Positions 35,933 to 48,017 are shown, numbered from the stretch's first letter. The stretch: 64,000 nt of DNA from Dactylorhiza incarnata (GCA_033032865.1 JAWHQI010000079.1:9242501-9306500); one strand, 5' to 3'. Translations and numbers: made by a program. The notes: generated by a model not told the origin, from the letters alone.

Positions 35933-35944
35933 GCTCTGATACCA
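35933..35944 (-). other. Primer binding site (initiator tRNA-Met) of Sirevirus-2
   Basis: TGGTATCAGAGC on the minus strand, two bases inside the 5' LTR edge. Confidence 0.92.
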
Positions 35945-35946
35945 GT

Positions 35947-37215
35947 TGTTGGATCGGTAGGCGCCTTAGCGGGGGGGGGGGGGGGGGGGGGGGGGGGGTG
36001 GGGGTGAATAAGGGTTTTAAAATTTATATTATATTTTGAAATACCTGCTTATGATTTGAGATCAAAATAGTGATTATAAATGAAGGTCTAAATTATTTTA
36101 TAATAAAGGAGAGGATAATAAACAATTTAGAGAAATGAAGAACAAATGATTATTATTAATAAAATTGATTACAAATTTTGATCTCAATGACGCTAGAAAT
36201 CAAAGCGAAATATGAACGACTCTTTTTTTTTCTATACCGACTCGTATCCCCACGAACCGGTTGGCTTTAGCCGATCCTTCCCCGGATACGGCCTCAAGCC
36301 GCTCTAGCCAACCCTTCCCTGGATATGGCCTCGAGCACCCCCTAGACCTACACCCGAGACCTAGTCGCCAACACGAGGTGAATTTCAGCCCTAAGTCCTA
36401 CCCAGACCTAGTCGCCAACACGAGGCGATTTCACTAACCGATTTAAAAGAAAAGATGTGAAATAAAAAGACAATAATATAAAACTCCATATATATGGATC
36501 TCTTAGAGAAGTTGACGAAGACGCAGAGTATGATCGTAGTCGATGCGGTCTTTCATCACGATGATGACGCGTGTTGAAATCTTCTCCACGGATCTCCTTA
36601 AACCTTTATGGATTTGTGGGAGTATCTCTCCGAACCTTCCTCTCTATGTTGTGGCACGAAGCTCTAGAATTCTGGATCTCAAGAGGATGAGGAAGACGGA
36701 GCCAAGGGGTCCATTTAATAGCCTCAGCGCTAGCTCCTGCGCTAGTTCTACCGCCGTCGCTATCCCATTTTAGGACATATTCTGCGCGGCAGAATTTTCA
36801 ATCCGAGGAAACATTTCTCTCTTTCCTACTGTGCTCCTCGCTATTGCCTATGCTATCGGATACCGCCTGGCGCTATCTCCTTCTATAAGTTCTCCCGGCG
36901 ATTGCGTTTAAGCAAACATTTCGTCGATCGAAATTTCATCGAACGTAGCTAAGAGTTTGTCGATCGAATTTTTCATCGAACGCAGTTATGAGCATTTCGT
37001 CGAGCACCGCTGACAGTTTGTCGAACGATATCTAGCGCCTGCGCTAGTACTACCGCCATCGCTAGTGGGAGTTTTGGATTTGATGGCTCAACTTTGGGGG
37101 TAACATTCTTATGTAATCCTTGAGTCATGTGGACTTTGTTATCCTGCACACTTAGACACACAAGATCAAATATACATAGGATTTGTTATTCTCAAACCTA
37201 GGAGATGCGGAAGAC
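35947..37215 (-). repeat. 5' LTR of Sirevirus-2, outer end deleted
   Basis: Pair of 29220-30510. A G-run of roughly 30 (35969-36002) replaces the run of 12 in the other LTR. It stops at GCGGAAGAC where the partner continues with CATGTTCCAACA. Confidence 0.9.
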
Positions 37216-38029
37216 CTCCCATCCCTTAACTCGGGATGAAGTTTACCATATCACTTATTCATTTAATTAGACTAATCTTGTCTAATTATTGTATACTTAG
37301 AAGTTTAGGGTGAGTCCTGGACATCTCGAGGTTTACCCGATGAAGGGCTCACAACGGTACTAGATGGTATTCTGGGGTGATATCCCTGACCTTCCTTCCT
37401 CAGAATATTTATTCTTATTGGTAACTACCCTTGTTAAGGTTACCCTCATGATTGCTCTATACAACATAAGTACGATTTAGATTTCCTTTAGGTAACTGAC
37501 GACCTTCTACTAATGTGTAGTGCAAATCCTTAGGTGTTCACCTAAACACTCATACCTAAGCTTGAATGCATTATTGCCATCTTAACTGTCTAAGTGTCAC
37601 TATAAGTACTATGGATAGAAAACCCTCAAATTTACTTCACTTGTTCATCGAGACGTACATCCGTTCATTATTCCCCGCAGAAAAGACTTTCTCCAATTAG
37701 CCTACCACTCATGTGGACTGTAGTTATATATGCCCTAATGTTATGCTCCAAATTTCATTCCATTCCCACAAGTTTTTGCTAAACGCAGACCAACTCTACA
37801 TTGGGCTAATTGGAATCTCCTTAATGTGAACATCACCAAAACATGACCAAATGACTTAAGATTTTTATAATAGATCAAAAATGACCTAATCACAATATGG
37901 TCAAAAATTCATAATTTTCTGAACTAATTTGGCCATTTATAAAAATACTTTAATGATTATGCACACCTCACTTTACACATGAAGTATAATATTCTGAAGT
38001 CAAAATGATTTCAATAAATTATCAGAGAC

Positions 38030-38034
38030 ATATA
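38030..38034. repeat. Target site duplication (left) of copia-4
   Basis: ATATA, repeated at 46024-46028; the empty site in the left LARD LTR reads GACATATATTGTA. Confidence 0.88.
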
Positions 38035-38498
38035 TGTTGGGTTCCATACATCAAATGTAGGCGCAACGGAAATGAAGAGAAACAACCCAAAAGATTCGGA
38101 TCGACCATGAATATTGAATCAAGAAGTTAATAAAATACTAGGCAAAAATTACCTTGGCGGGATTGGATCAAATCCAACCTAGATGCTCCAAGAAGAAGAT
38201 TCCTTCAGCAGTTATGCGAGTCCTCACGTAGAATAATGTCTACGTCTCTACAGCAGTCCACACGAGCCGGGAGAAGAAGACTACACCTTGCGCTTCCACG
38301 GATTGCTAGATCCGCTTCAGGAAGAACAACACCGACGATAATCGTCGGAGAGGAAGTCGACGGAGACGATTCAGAACGACGGAACACTTCCGTCTAGGGT
38401 TCGAGCGGAACAGAACCTCTTCCGTCGGCTAGGGCGAAGGCGGAACGCTTTCCGTCGGCTCAAGTCTTCGTTAGTTATGAGAACCCTAAATGAAGTCC

Positions 38499-38506
38499 TA
38501 TTTATA
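38499..38506 (-). promoter_or_regulatory. TATA box of the copia-4 3' LTR
   Basis: TATAAATA on the minus strand, directly downstream of the tandem array. The 5' LTR has it at 45488-45495. Confidence 0.7.
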
Positions 38507-38572
38507 CCCAAAGGATAAACAGCTTCTAGAAGAATCGCTATCCGTAGACCACACAGCAAAATAGGGGCTTCT

Positions 38573-38885
38573 GTTACAATTTGTCGGGATTCCACGGAAC
38601 AGCATTCGTCGAGTTTTCACGTGACAATCCGACGAATTCCGACGAATCACATCAGACGGCAACATTTGCCGAGTTAATGATCTCTGTGACAATTCGTCGA
38701 GATTCCACGGAACAATCCAACGAATCCCGACGAATCCGACGAATCATGTCAGACGGCAACATTTGCCGAGTTAAGGATCTCTGTAACAATTCGTCGAGTT
38801 TTCACGGGACAATCCGACGAATACCGACGAATCCAACGAATTCTATCCGTGTAAACCCGACGAATTCAGACAGCAACATTTGCTG
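38573..38885. repeat. Tandem array with CGACGAAT motifs in the copia-4 3' LTR
   Basis: Three ~100-bp units, each with ACAATTCGTCGAG, CACGG(A/G)ACAATCCGACG, CGACGAATC and CAGACGGCAACATTTGCCGA. CpG-rich; it lies upstream of the TATA box on the minus strand. The same array is at about 45560-45868 in the 5' LTR. Confidence 0.85.
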
Positions 38886-39043
38886 GACTTCCCCCATTCT
38901 ATATGGTGATTGGTAACCTTTACCAACATAGTCAATCTTCCAACTTCTCCACATGCTCTTATGTGCGACCCTGCAGGCTCATATCGCGTTGGCAGTGACA
39001 TTACATGTTTGACCACTTCTAGATCAGAATGGTAACTCCAACA

Positions 39044-39054
39044 GTCTCCCACTT
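39044..39054 (-). other. Polypurine tract of copia-4
   Basis: On the minus strand AAGTGGGAGAC abuts the 3' LTR. Confidence 0.85.
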
Positions 39055-40008
39055 GATCTTGAAAGTATCAAACAAAAACCTCACAAACAATGAGCGGCAT
39101 CTAGCAATGCATCATTGCTCCCCAAGCAATAAGAGTTCATAACTCATAAGCCTTTATGACCAATGTTCCAGCGTTGTCTTTGTCCCTTACATCCGGAAAG
39201 AACTAGAGACATGGACCGTATCACCCTCATAATAGCTCAATCCAAGTTTCTTGATCTAGAACGGACTTCCAGAGAATGGTGAGCTCAATATCACATATTG
39301 ACTCTACCAAGCATGGCCATGCATTTCTCAGTCCAATTCAACCAAGGGGCCCATGGATGCAACTCCTGTTATATAGGAGGACAAATCCCATATCTGCTCA
39401 CACCCAAACACCCAAATGATTCGTAACGTACCCAACGACCACCCTTATCATCAACCTTCTTCAAGGAAGACTTTAGATGACATCAAAGCACGCTCTTCCT
39501 CACTCGATGAATGCCGTGACTTCAGGTCAAAGGACCACAACACCATTGTCAAATGAGACCTACTTGTGACACTTTTAAGTAACAATCCACAAAGTAGTCT
39601 CAGGTTGGGTCTGTCTAGTTCAACTTGTTCACTAACAAGTACCCACGTGATGACTTGATATCACAATATCATGACCTGTGAGAACCGGTCATCAGTCAAC
39701 ACACATGCTAGTCTTAATGTATCATCACCCTTAGCTTCTACGATGATACCTCGACCAGGGACCTTTTAAGAATGAAGCTTCGATATCATAGGCTCTCACA
39801 TTCAAGTCACGTACTTGATGTCCTATGGAAGCGAGCATTCTAAGGGTATTTATCACGAATTTTATTCTATCATATAGAAACAGTATATCGTAATAAAAGA
39901 ACTTGCCATTAATTGTAAAAGGAAATAATTGGTACACAATTCATCATATGAATAAATAATAAACAGCCAACAGAATATTTATTTTACATGCAACCCACAA
40001 GACTCCCA
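39055..40008 (-). other. copia-4 3' untranslated region
   Basis: About 0.95 kb between the RNase H stop and the polypurine tract; no further gene seen. Confidence 0.7.
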
Positions 40009-41955
40009 CTAGAGTTGATCACTCAGGTATCGTATACCCAGTGATCTAGTATGACCATCATGCTTTCTCTGTGCGAGAGGCTTTGTCAGTGGATCTGCAA
40101 TATTCTCCTCAGTCGGCACTCTGCAAATGTTCACATCTCCTCGTTCGACAATCTCACGAATAAGATGGAACCGCTGAAGTATGTGCTTGGAGCGTTGATG
40201 GGATCTAGGTTCCTTAGATTGTGCAATTGCACCATTGTTATCACAGTAGAGAACAACGGGACCAACAATGCTAGGAACTACATCTAGCTCGCCGATGAAT
40301 TTCCTAATCCATACAGCCTCCTTCGCTGCGTTTGCCGCAGCGATATACTCGGCCTCAGTTGTAGAATCAGCAACTGTCTCTTGCTTGGAACTCTTCCAGC
40401 TCACAGCTCCTCCATTCAGGCAAAACACAAACCCTGACTGAGACTTCGAATCATCCCTATCAGTTTGGAAGCTGGCATCCGTGTAACCATTTACAACGAG
40501 CTCTTCCTTTACACCATACACCAAGAATACATCCTTAGTCCTTCTCAAGTACTTCCGGATATTCTTTACGGCTATCCAGTGATATTCACCAGGATCAGAC
40601 TGATATCTACTAGTCATGCTCAAAGCAAAAGAGACATCGGGTCGAGTACATAAAATTGCATACATGATTGACCCAATTGCCGAAGCATATGGAATCAACT
40701 TCATGCTGTCCTTATCTTCACAAGATTTTGGACACTGGTCCTTAGAGAGATTTACACCATGAGACATGGGCAAAAATCCTTTCTTGGACTCAAGCATGTT
40801 GAACCGCTTCAACACCTTCTCAATGTACGTACTCTGGGTCAAACCCAGCAACTTCTTCGATCTATCTCTATAGATCTTAATACCGAGTATGTAAGTCGCT
40901 TCACCCAAGTCCTTCATAGAAAAGCAGTTCCCTAGGTTGTTCTTAACAACTTTCAGGGTAGGTATGTCATTCCCGATCAACAGTATGTCATCTACATACA
41001 ATATCAGGAAGACAACAATGCTCCCACTGATTCGCTTGTAAACACACGGTTCATCCTCGTTCTTGACAAAACCAAACTCTTTGATTTTCTCATCAAAACG
41101 AAGATTCCAACTTCTAGAGGCTTGTTTCAGTCCATAGATGGACCTATTCAGCTTGCATATTTTAGTGGCTTCATTTGGGGATACAAAACCCTCGGGTTGT
41201 GTCATGTACACTTCCTCAAGGAGGTTTCCATTTAGGAAAGCCATTTTGACATCCATCTGCCAGATCTCGTAGTCATAATACGCAGCAATAGCAAGCAATA
41301 TCCTAATGGACTTTACCATGGAAACAGGGGAAAAGGTCTCATCATAGTCAACACCATGAATTTGCTTGAAACCCTTAGCCACCAGTCGCCCTTTGAATGT
41401 CTGTACATTCCCATCCATGTCGATCTTCTTCTTGAAGACCCACTTGCACCCTATGGGTCGTACCCCTTCAGGTGGTTCCACCAAGTTCCAAACTTGGTTT
41501 GTATACATGGAGTCCATTTCGAATTTCATAGCCTCAAGCCATTTGTCGGAGTCTGGTCCATTCATAGCCTCTTGGTAGGTTGCTGGTTCATCATCATGAT
41601 CCATAAGCAACACATTACCTATTTGAGACACGAGAAATCCATATCTCTCAGGCTCAAATCTTGGTCTACCAGATCTACGTAGGACTTGTGTCTCTTGAGC
41701 AGGTTCTCTAGCTACAACATCTTGTAGTCCTGGCTCAGAATCCAACTCTGGTTCATTCACTACTTGTGGTTCTTGAACTTCTTCAAGTTCTACCTTTTGC
41801 GTCTTTCTTGACAAGAACTCTTTCTCCAAGAAGACACCCGTCCTTGCGACAAACACTTTGCCCTCAGACGGTAGGTAAAAGTAATATCCTTTCGTTTTCT
41901 TAGGATATCCCACTAGATAACACTTATCTGATTTGGGTTCCAGCTTGTCAGGCAT
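40009..41955 (-). pseudogene. pol: copia-4 pol: reverse transcriptase and RNase H
   Basis: 648 open residues, in the same frame as the upstream gag-integrase part and separated from it by a single TGA at 41998-42000, so the ATG at 41955 is internal. Residues ~155-400 are the copia RT: WNLVEPPEGVRPIGCKWVFK, RLVAKGFKQ, WQMDVKMAFLNG, IYGLKQASRSWN and the catalytic YVDD at ~320-323. RNase H follows (GYTDASFQTD, STTEAEYIAAANAAKEA, LYCDNNGAIA, RSKHI, NIADPLTKPL) and ends at a natural stop. No other lesion was seen, so the enzyme part looks nearly intact; only the upstream stop and the gag frameshift prevent normal expression. Confidence 0.93.
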
Positions 41956-41997
41956 TTGACGTCTTACATATGCCTCACAGCCCCAAATTTTAATGAA

Positions 41998-43731
41998 TCA
42001 CATACTAGGACGCTTCCCAGTCCATATCTCATATGGTGTCTTTAGAACAGTTTTCGTTGGAGCGCGATTCAGTGTCATTGCAGCAGTCTCTAAAGCAAAA
42101 CCCCAAAAGGAAACAGGCAAGTCTGCATGACTCATCATCGACCGTACCATGTCTAACAGAGTACGATTTCTCCTCTCAGACACACCATTATGCTGCGGTG
42201 TCCTAGGTGGAGTGAGCTGTGATACAATACCACACTCTTTCAGATGATCACGGAACTCATGACTCAGGTATTCGCCACCTCGATCAGATCGGAGTTCTTT
42301 AACCTTTTTACCCAATTGGTTCTCCACTTCATTCTTAAACTCTTTGAACTTTTCAAAGGTTTCGGATTTGCACTTCATAAGATACACGTATTCGTATCTA
42401 CTGAAATCATCAGTAAATGTAATGAAGTAGAAATACCCACCTCTAGCCATAGAACTCATGGGCCCGCATACATCACTATGTACAACACCCAAGAGATCCT
42501 CAGCCCTCTCAGTATAACCAGTGAAAGGGGCTTTAGTCATCTTGCCTAACAAACAAGACTCGCATCGCTCAAATGATTCATAATCAAATGAGTCCAATAG
42601 TCCATCTTTATGGAGCTTGGATATGCGCTTCTTGTTTATATGGCCCAAACGACAATGCCAGAGATATGTAGGATTTGAGTCATTTGTTCTTAGTCTTTTA
42701 TTATTATCTACATTATAGATCGGATGGTCTAGGTTCAAAACATAAAGACCATTAAACAATTGAGCTACAACATAACAAACATCATTCATAAATATAGAAC
42801 AACAATTGTTCTTAATTATAAAAGAAAATCCAATCATGTCTAAGCATGAAATGGATATAATGTTTCTAGTTATGGCCGGAACATAATAACAATTATTAAG
42901 TTCTATTACAAGCCCACTGGGCAAAGAAAGACGGTAAACCCCTACGGCTACAGCAGCAACTCTTGCTCCATTTTCGACGCGTAGGTCCACCTCTCCTTTA
43001 CTCAGCAATCTCCTCCTTCCATATTCCTGCACATTTGTACAAATGTGAGAACCACATCTGGTATCCAATACCCAAGATGAAGGAGCAGAAAGGTTTATCT
43101 CTATAACGTAAATATTCGAAGCGGAAGTCATACCTCCCTTCATTTTCCGCAGACCGTCAATGTACGAAGGACAATTCCTCCTCCAATGACCAGCCTTGCC
43201 ACAGTGGTGGCATTTCCCTTCCTTCACGGTGCTCTTCTTTTTCAGCGCAGAAGATTTGGGCTCAAGATGTGACTTAGGTCCCACCTTCGTCTTCTTGAAG
43301 CCCTTGGCTTTACCCTTGCCTTTATGTACCATCAATATGAGACTAGCAGGCTTGGCCTTCTTCATGTTTATCTCGGCAGTTCGCAACATGCCTAGGAGCT
43401 CGGGCAGTGTCTTGTCTATTTCATTCATGTTGTAGTTCAAGACAAACTGCTCATAACTATCCGGCAACGATTGCAGGATAAGATCTGTGGCCAACTCTTG
43501 ACCCAGAGGAAAACCCAGTCTCTCCAGGTTCTCTATATACCCAATCATCTTGAGTACGTGAGTACCAACCGAGTCTCGAGCTCCCATTTTGCACTGAAAT
43601 AAGGCCTTCGTGACATCGAACCTCTCTTGACGAGCTTGCCCTTGAAACATTTTCTTTAGGTGCTCGTCAATCTCCTTGCACCCCATGTTCTCGTGTTGCT
43701 TCTGAAGCTCAGAGTTCATGGTGGCAAGCAT
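41998..43731 (-). pseudogene. gag-pol: copia-4 gag, protease and integrase
   Basis: 577 open residues. Residues 1-125 are a UBN2-type copia Gag (YEQFVLNYNMNEIDKTLPEL). A CCHC knuckle CHHCGKAGHWRRNC is at 174-187. The protease active site reads LDTRCGSHI at ~222-230, where DTG is expected: the catalytic glycine is replaced by arginine. The pre-integrase zinc motif uses H359, H364, C390 and C393. Integrase has D420, D483 and E519 (exactly 35 residues between the last two). The frame ends at TGA 41998-42000, inside PYEIWTGKRPSM, then continues in frame into RT. The first ~65 Gag residues are in another frame (43746-43943), so a frameshift lies near 43800. Confidence 0.93.
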
Positions 43732-43745
43732 AAGGCACTCGACGT

Positions 43746-43943
43746 CTAAGGCGTCATCGGTATACTTCTTATAAGCTTCCTTATCAACACGGGACGAGTC
43801 CCGGTCGGCACCTCGGGGGCTTCTTCTTCCAAGACGTAGAGCTTTCGCTCTTGCCTGAGCCAGTCCATATAGTTCGTCCCACTAAGCTTATCCTTCTCAA
43901 GGATAGCTCTCAGGGACAAGGTGGAATGTGAACCACTTGCCAT
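43746..43943 (-). pseudogene. gag: copia-4 gag N-terminus, frameshifted
   Basis: MASGSHSTLSLRAILEKDKL and GTNYMDWLRQ form the usual start of this type of copia Gag. After EEEAPEVPTGT the frame is wrong; the expected DSSRVDKEAYKKYTDDALDV is one frame over. A short deletion also seems to have removed part of the block after MDWLRQ. Confidence 0.85.
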
Positions 43944-45001
43944 GGAATTCTACAAGAATTCATGCAGAATTTAATCAGCACGTTAATTTCAAAATACAAT
44001 TTATTTTAAGTTGGACTTCAATTAAATACTCCCACTATTTTATTCAAATTGATAACCCTCACTATCAATTCGGAGAGTCCATGCGAGCTACTCTCTTAGT
44101 GGACAAGATCCGTATTTCACCAACACCACGAGTCCGCTTTGGCGTTCCTCTCATAATGCGGTTATTTAGGTAGGCAACGCTTGCCAACTGCATCCTCATG
44201 CAACTCTTGTATGGCTGGTGAATAACTCCTTATTCGCATCCATCATATGGTGCATGCCAACCCTATGCCTCTAGGCACTCAACCTTTGAGGTCACCTAGT
44301 TAAGTTAGACCCGATGTCGACAGTGGGATATCACAGTTATCCGCTCGCACCCTTACCAAGATAGATTAATGCACCTTGCTTTGGCAAGCCCACACTTCAT
44401 CGATCGAGGCAGGAAGAGTGTCATCCATCGGAAGGCATCCGAACACTTAATATTTTATGAAGGGATTTTAATTTTAAATAATAGGTTAACACTTAACCAT
44501 GATCAACATTTGATCAAAGTGCACATCCACAGAAAAACATGCTTTCTAAAGTCCACATGCATCCCTTATGTGCACAACATAAGACTATCAACCTTTGATA
44601 GACTAAAGGGCTAAATCTGGACATGTAGAACTCTTCCAAATCTTCAGATTTACATGCATTGGACAAAGGCAAAGATAACTCGACTTAAAGCAGTAGACAA
44701 GCTCGCCTCTCATTGTTGGATACAAAATCCAAAACAATACAAGGTTCATTAACCACTTGAGGGACGGTTACTGCTAAGGAGACTACAATTTCTAACAATT
44801 AGAAATTACCACGAAATCCCAGACGTTCCTGGCGGGGTTCAATTTTTTTTTTTCAAAATCACCACCGATTTCCCATGGGAAAAATCATCAACTTTTGATG
44901 TTCCAGGAAGAAATCTTGACATTTAGAACGCTTCTAAATACCTAGATTTGCACGTACTGGAATAACCAAACTTCTGAAACAACATTCATGACCGGAACCT
45001 C
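43944..45001 (-). other. copia-4 leader
   Basis: Untranslated leader of about 1.06 kb between the primer site and the Gag ATG; no gene seen. Confidence 0.7.
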
Positions 45002-45013
45002 GCTCTGATACCA
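45002..45013 (-). other. Primer binding site (initiator tRNA-Met) of copia-4
   Basis: TGGTATCAGAGC on the minus strand, one base inside the 5' LTR edge. Confidence 0.92.
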
Positions 45014-45014
45014 C

Positions 45015-46023
45015 TGTTGGGTTTTTATAGAACCATACATCAAATGTAGGCGCAGCGGAAATGAAGAGAAACAACCCAAAAGATTCGGATCGACCATGAA
45101 TATTGAATCAAGAAGTTAATAAAATACTAGGCAAAAATTACCTTGGCGGGATTGGATCAAATCCAACCTAGATGCTCCAAGAAGAAGATTCCTTCAGCGG
45201 TTATGCGAGTCCTCACGTAGAATAATGTCTACGTCTCTACAGCAGTCCACACGAGCCGGGAGAAGAAGACTACACCTTGAGCTTCCACGGATTGCTAGAT
45301 CCGCTTTAGGAAGAACAACACCGACGACAATCGTCGGAGAGGAAGTCGACGGAGACGATTCAGAACGACGGAACACTTCCGTCTAGGGTTCGAGCGGAAC
45401 AGAACTCCTTCCGTCGGCTAGGGCGAAGGCAGAACGCTTTCCGTCGGCTCAAGTCTTCGTTAGTTATGAGAACCCTAAATGAAGTCCTATTTATACCCAA
45501 AGGATAAACAGCTTCTAGAAGAATCGCTATCCGCAGACCACACAGCAAAATAGGGGCTTCTGTTACAATTCGTCGGGATTCCACGGAACAGCATTCGTCG
45601 AGTTTTCACGGGACAATCCGACGAATTCCGACGAATCACATCAGACGGCAACATTTGCCGAGTTAATGATCTCTGTGACAATTCGTCGAGATTCCACGGA
45701 ACAATCCGACGAATCCGGACGAATCCGATGAATCATGTCAGACGGCAACATTTGCCGAGTTAAGGATCTCTATAACAATTCATCGAGTTTTCACGGGACA
45801 ATCCGACGAATCCCGACGAATTCTATCCGTGTAAACCCGACAAATTCAGACAGCAACATTTGCTGGACTTCCCCCATTCTATATGGTGATTGGTAACCTT
45901 TACCAACATAGTCAATCTTCCAACTTCTCCACATGCTCTTATGTGCGACCCTGCAGGCTCATATCGCGTTGGCAGTGACATTACATGTTTGACCACTTCT
46001 AGATCACAATGGTAACTCCAACA
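45015..46023 (-). repeat. 5' LTR of copia-4
   Basis: 1009 bp, pair of 38035-39043. TATA box at 45488-45495 and tandem array at about 45560-45868. Confidence 0.93.
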
Positions 46024-46028
46024 ATATA
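46024..46028. repeat. Target site duplication (right) of copia-4
   Basis: ATATA, identical to 38030-38034. Confidence 0.88.
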
Positions 46029-47868
46029 TTGTATAAATATCATGGCTGGCTGAATTTCCTAATTTTTCATAATGTTTAAGACAACTATTTAAATATTCAA
46101 ACCTTTAAATCAATTGGGCACATTACATAGTAAGTACTGAAATAATTGCTCCAAAAATTCTATAAAAATTACCATATACTGATAAGTATCAAAATAGAGC
46201 CCTGCCAGATTTTTAGAATTTTCCTGATAATATTAGTCATGTAAATTCCATTAATACATAAGTGTGCCAAAGGGTATTTTTGGTAATTATTAGTGTAAAT
46301 GACTTCTAAAAATTCTACCAAAATTTCCAGAGTTGTGTTTCAAGATTAACTATCATATGCCAGAGTATTGGATTTTTACCTAGGATTTAGGTGATGTTTA
46401 TTCCATTAATACACTTTGTGACAAAATTCATTATTGACAAATGTCCAAGAAAATTAATTCCAAAAATCCCAACAAAATTTACAAATATGTATAACATCCT
46501 AAGATATCATTTGACAGAAAATTAGATTTTTCCTAGGTTGTTTGACCACCTGTATTTGATTAATATATTTATGTGACAAATTCATTATTGTCCAAATATT
46601 TTGGATTTTTCTTTCCAAAAATCCTAATATTTCTAAGGATGATACCCTTCTCTATGATAGGTGTGTTACCAAAATTTCATTAGCCCACTACCAGCCATAA
46701 GTGATGAGATTATAAAAATACACAAATGTGCTATGTGCACACCACCCCTCCATACATCACATTCCTATGAATATGAGAAAATATGATCTAAAGTGGGCCA
46801 AATGGTCCCAACTTTTGATATGTTACTCAATAGGGTCTAACCTTAAACCACCTGAGATTTGGGTCACTCTGCATATATTTAGCCATAAATATTTCATTAA
46901 TATGAAATCTCACATTTAACATAAAATCATAGAAACATGTAGCCATAAAATTTTGATTTTTGGGAAGGGGGTGAGTCTATACCTTTTATAACTATGGCTA
47001 AAATATTAGACTCATCCATGTAGGTATGAAGTCTAGATCTACAAAATAAGGTCTGAACACACTTTTGTACATGTCTCAGTAGAATAGACCTACAAGGGAC
47101 TGTAGGTAACCAAATGGGGTGATTCAGAGCCCTATGGAAAGTAGAGAGCAAGGCCTACAAAAGTTGTCTCTGGCACTTTTTGCCTAAAACAACATCTAAC
47201 TAGCCCAAATATTGAGTTTAATCTTATGTATAAAGTGTGACAGATTTAATTAAAATATATAAATATTGGTCTACATATAGCCAAGACCTGAAATCAAGGG
47301 TCTTGATTTCGTCTCCTTCCTCCAGCCGACAACCAGCATTACTCCCAGCTGGGCCGACTTCTACCTTCATTTCCCGGCCACCTGAGGGCCACCACTGCCG
47401 GCCATAACCTCCACCACCTTCGTTGAGGTGGTGGCTACCGCCAGGCAGTGTCACGACTGCCGGAGATAGCTCCTCTAGCGATCCTAAGCTAGGAGAAAAG
47501 CTCGGAAAATCTTCCACTTCCTCACGTGGGATCGGGCTCAATTGAGCCCGATTTCTCTCATAGGTGATTCTATACGCTAGCATAGAGGGAGAGGGGGAGA
47601 AACGGACCTCGATTGTGGCTCGGCGGCGTGTGCTCTGGCGTGCAGCCATGGAATTCTCCGTCTCTGGCGAGCTTGCCCGATCTGCCGATTCACCACCAAA
47701 AGCTCTGCTCTAGGAGGCTAGCTCGACTCCTTAGGACCTTCTGAAGATGATGGAAAGACCAGATGAGGGGGAAAGTGGCTGTATAGGGAGGATGGAAAGG
47801 GGGATGTTTGGTCATGGCTTGTACCTCCCCTATGCTACTGTTTGAGAGGCTCCCATGCCTGAAAAGAC

Positions 47869-47876
47869 TATTTATA
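47869..47876 (-). promoter_or_regulatory. TATA box of the LARD right LTR
   Basis: TATAAATA on the minus strand, about 140 bp downstream of the TTCGACGAA array. In the left LTR the same site has decayed. A G-run of about 18 lies between box and array (near 47895-47911). Confidence 0.6.
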
Positions 47877-48017
47877 GGCTGGGGAATTCAGCTGGGGGGG
47901 GGGGGGGGGGGCTTGGGCTATGATGGCTAAAGTTGACTAGGACTCAAGTTGACCCTATTGGCTAAAGTTGACTAGGGTCTTAGTAGATATAACTTAGGAA
48001 AAATTTCAAGTTTCTGT

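Larger units (their letters stand above)
29220..37215 (-). mobile_element. Gag-only Sirevirus derivative (Sirevirus-2), nested in the LARD LTR
   Basis: Two LTRs (1291 and about 1269 bp), an initiator-Met primer site beside the right LTR and an AAAAGGGGGAGTT polypurine tract beside the left one define a minus-strand element. Its LTR ends and its 3' tail match Sirevirus-1. The interior has only a broken gag: no protease, integrase, RT or RNase H. The right LTR has lost its last ~12 bases and the target copy; the empty site in the left LARD LTR reads ATACAACCTCCCAT. Confidence 0.9.
38035..39043 (-). repeat. 3' LTR of copia-4
   Basis: 1009 bp. Lacks an 11-base TTTTTATAGAA-like segment near its edge that is present in the 5' LTR. 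It contains three ~100-bp tandem units at about 38573-38885. Confidence 0.93.
38035..46023 (-). mobile_element. Nearly complete Ty1/copia retrotransposon (copia-4), nested in the LARD LTR
   Basis: 7989 bp with two 1009-bp LTRs (TGTTGGG...CCAACA), a 5-bp target duplication ATATA, an initiator-Met primer site and a GTGGGAGAC polypurine tract. The interior codes for Gag, protease, integrase, RT and RNase H in copia order on the minus strand, broken by one frameshift near the Gag start and one nonsense codon between integrase and RT. The LTRs differ at roughly 18 positions plus two short indels, by eye. Lineage within copia not assigned; it is not a Sirevirus, since RNase H is followed closely by the LTR. 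Confidence 0.95.

Noticed and set aside
38205..38692. Frames of 60-74 residues repeated at 45194-45681
   Set aside because: They are products of the copia-4 LTR pair and its tandem array, not genes.
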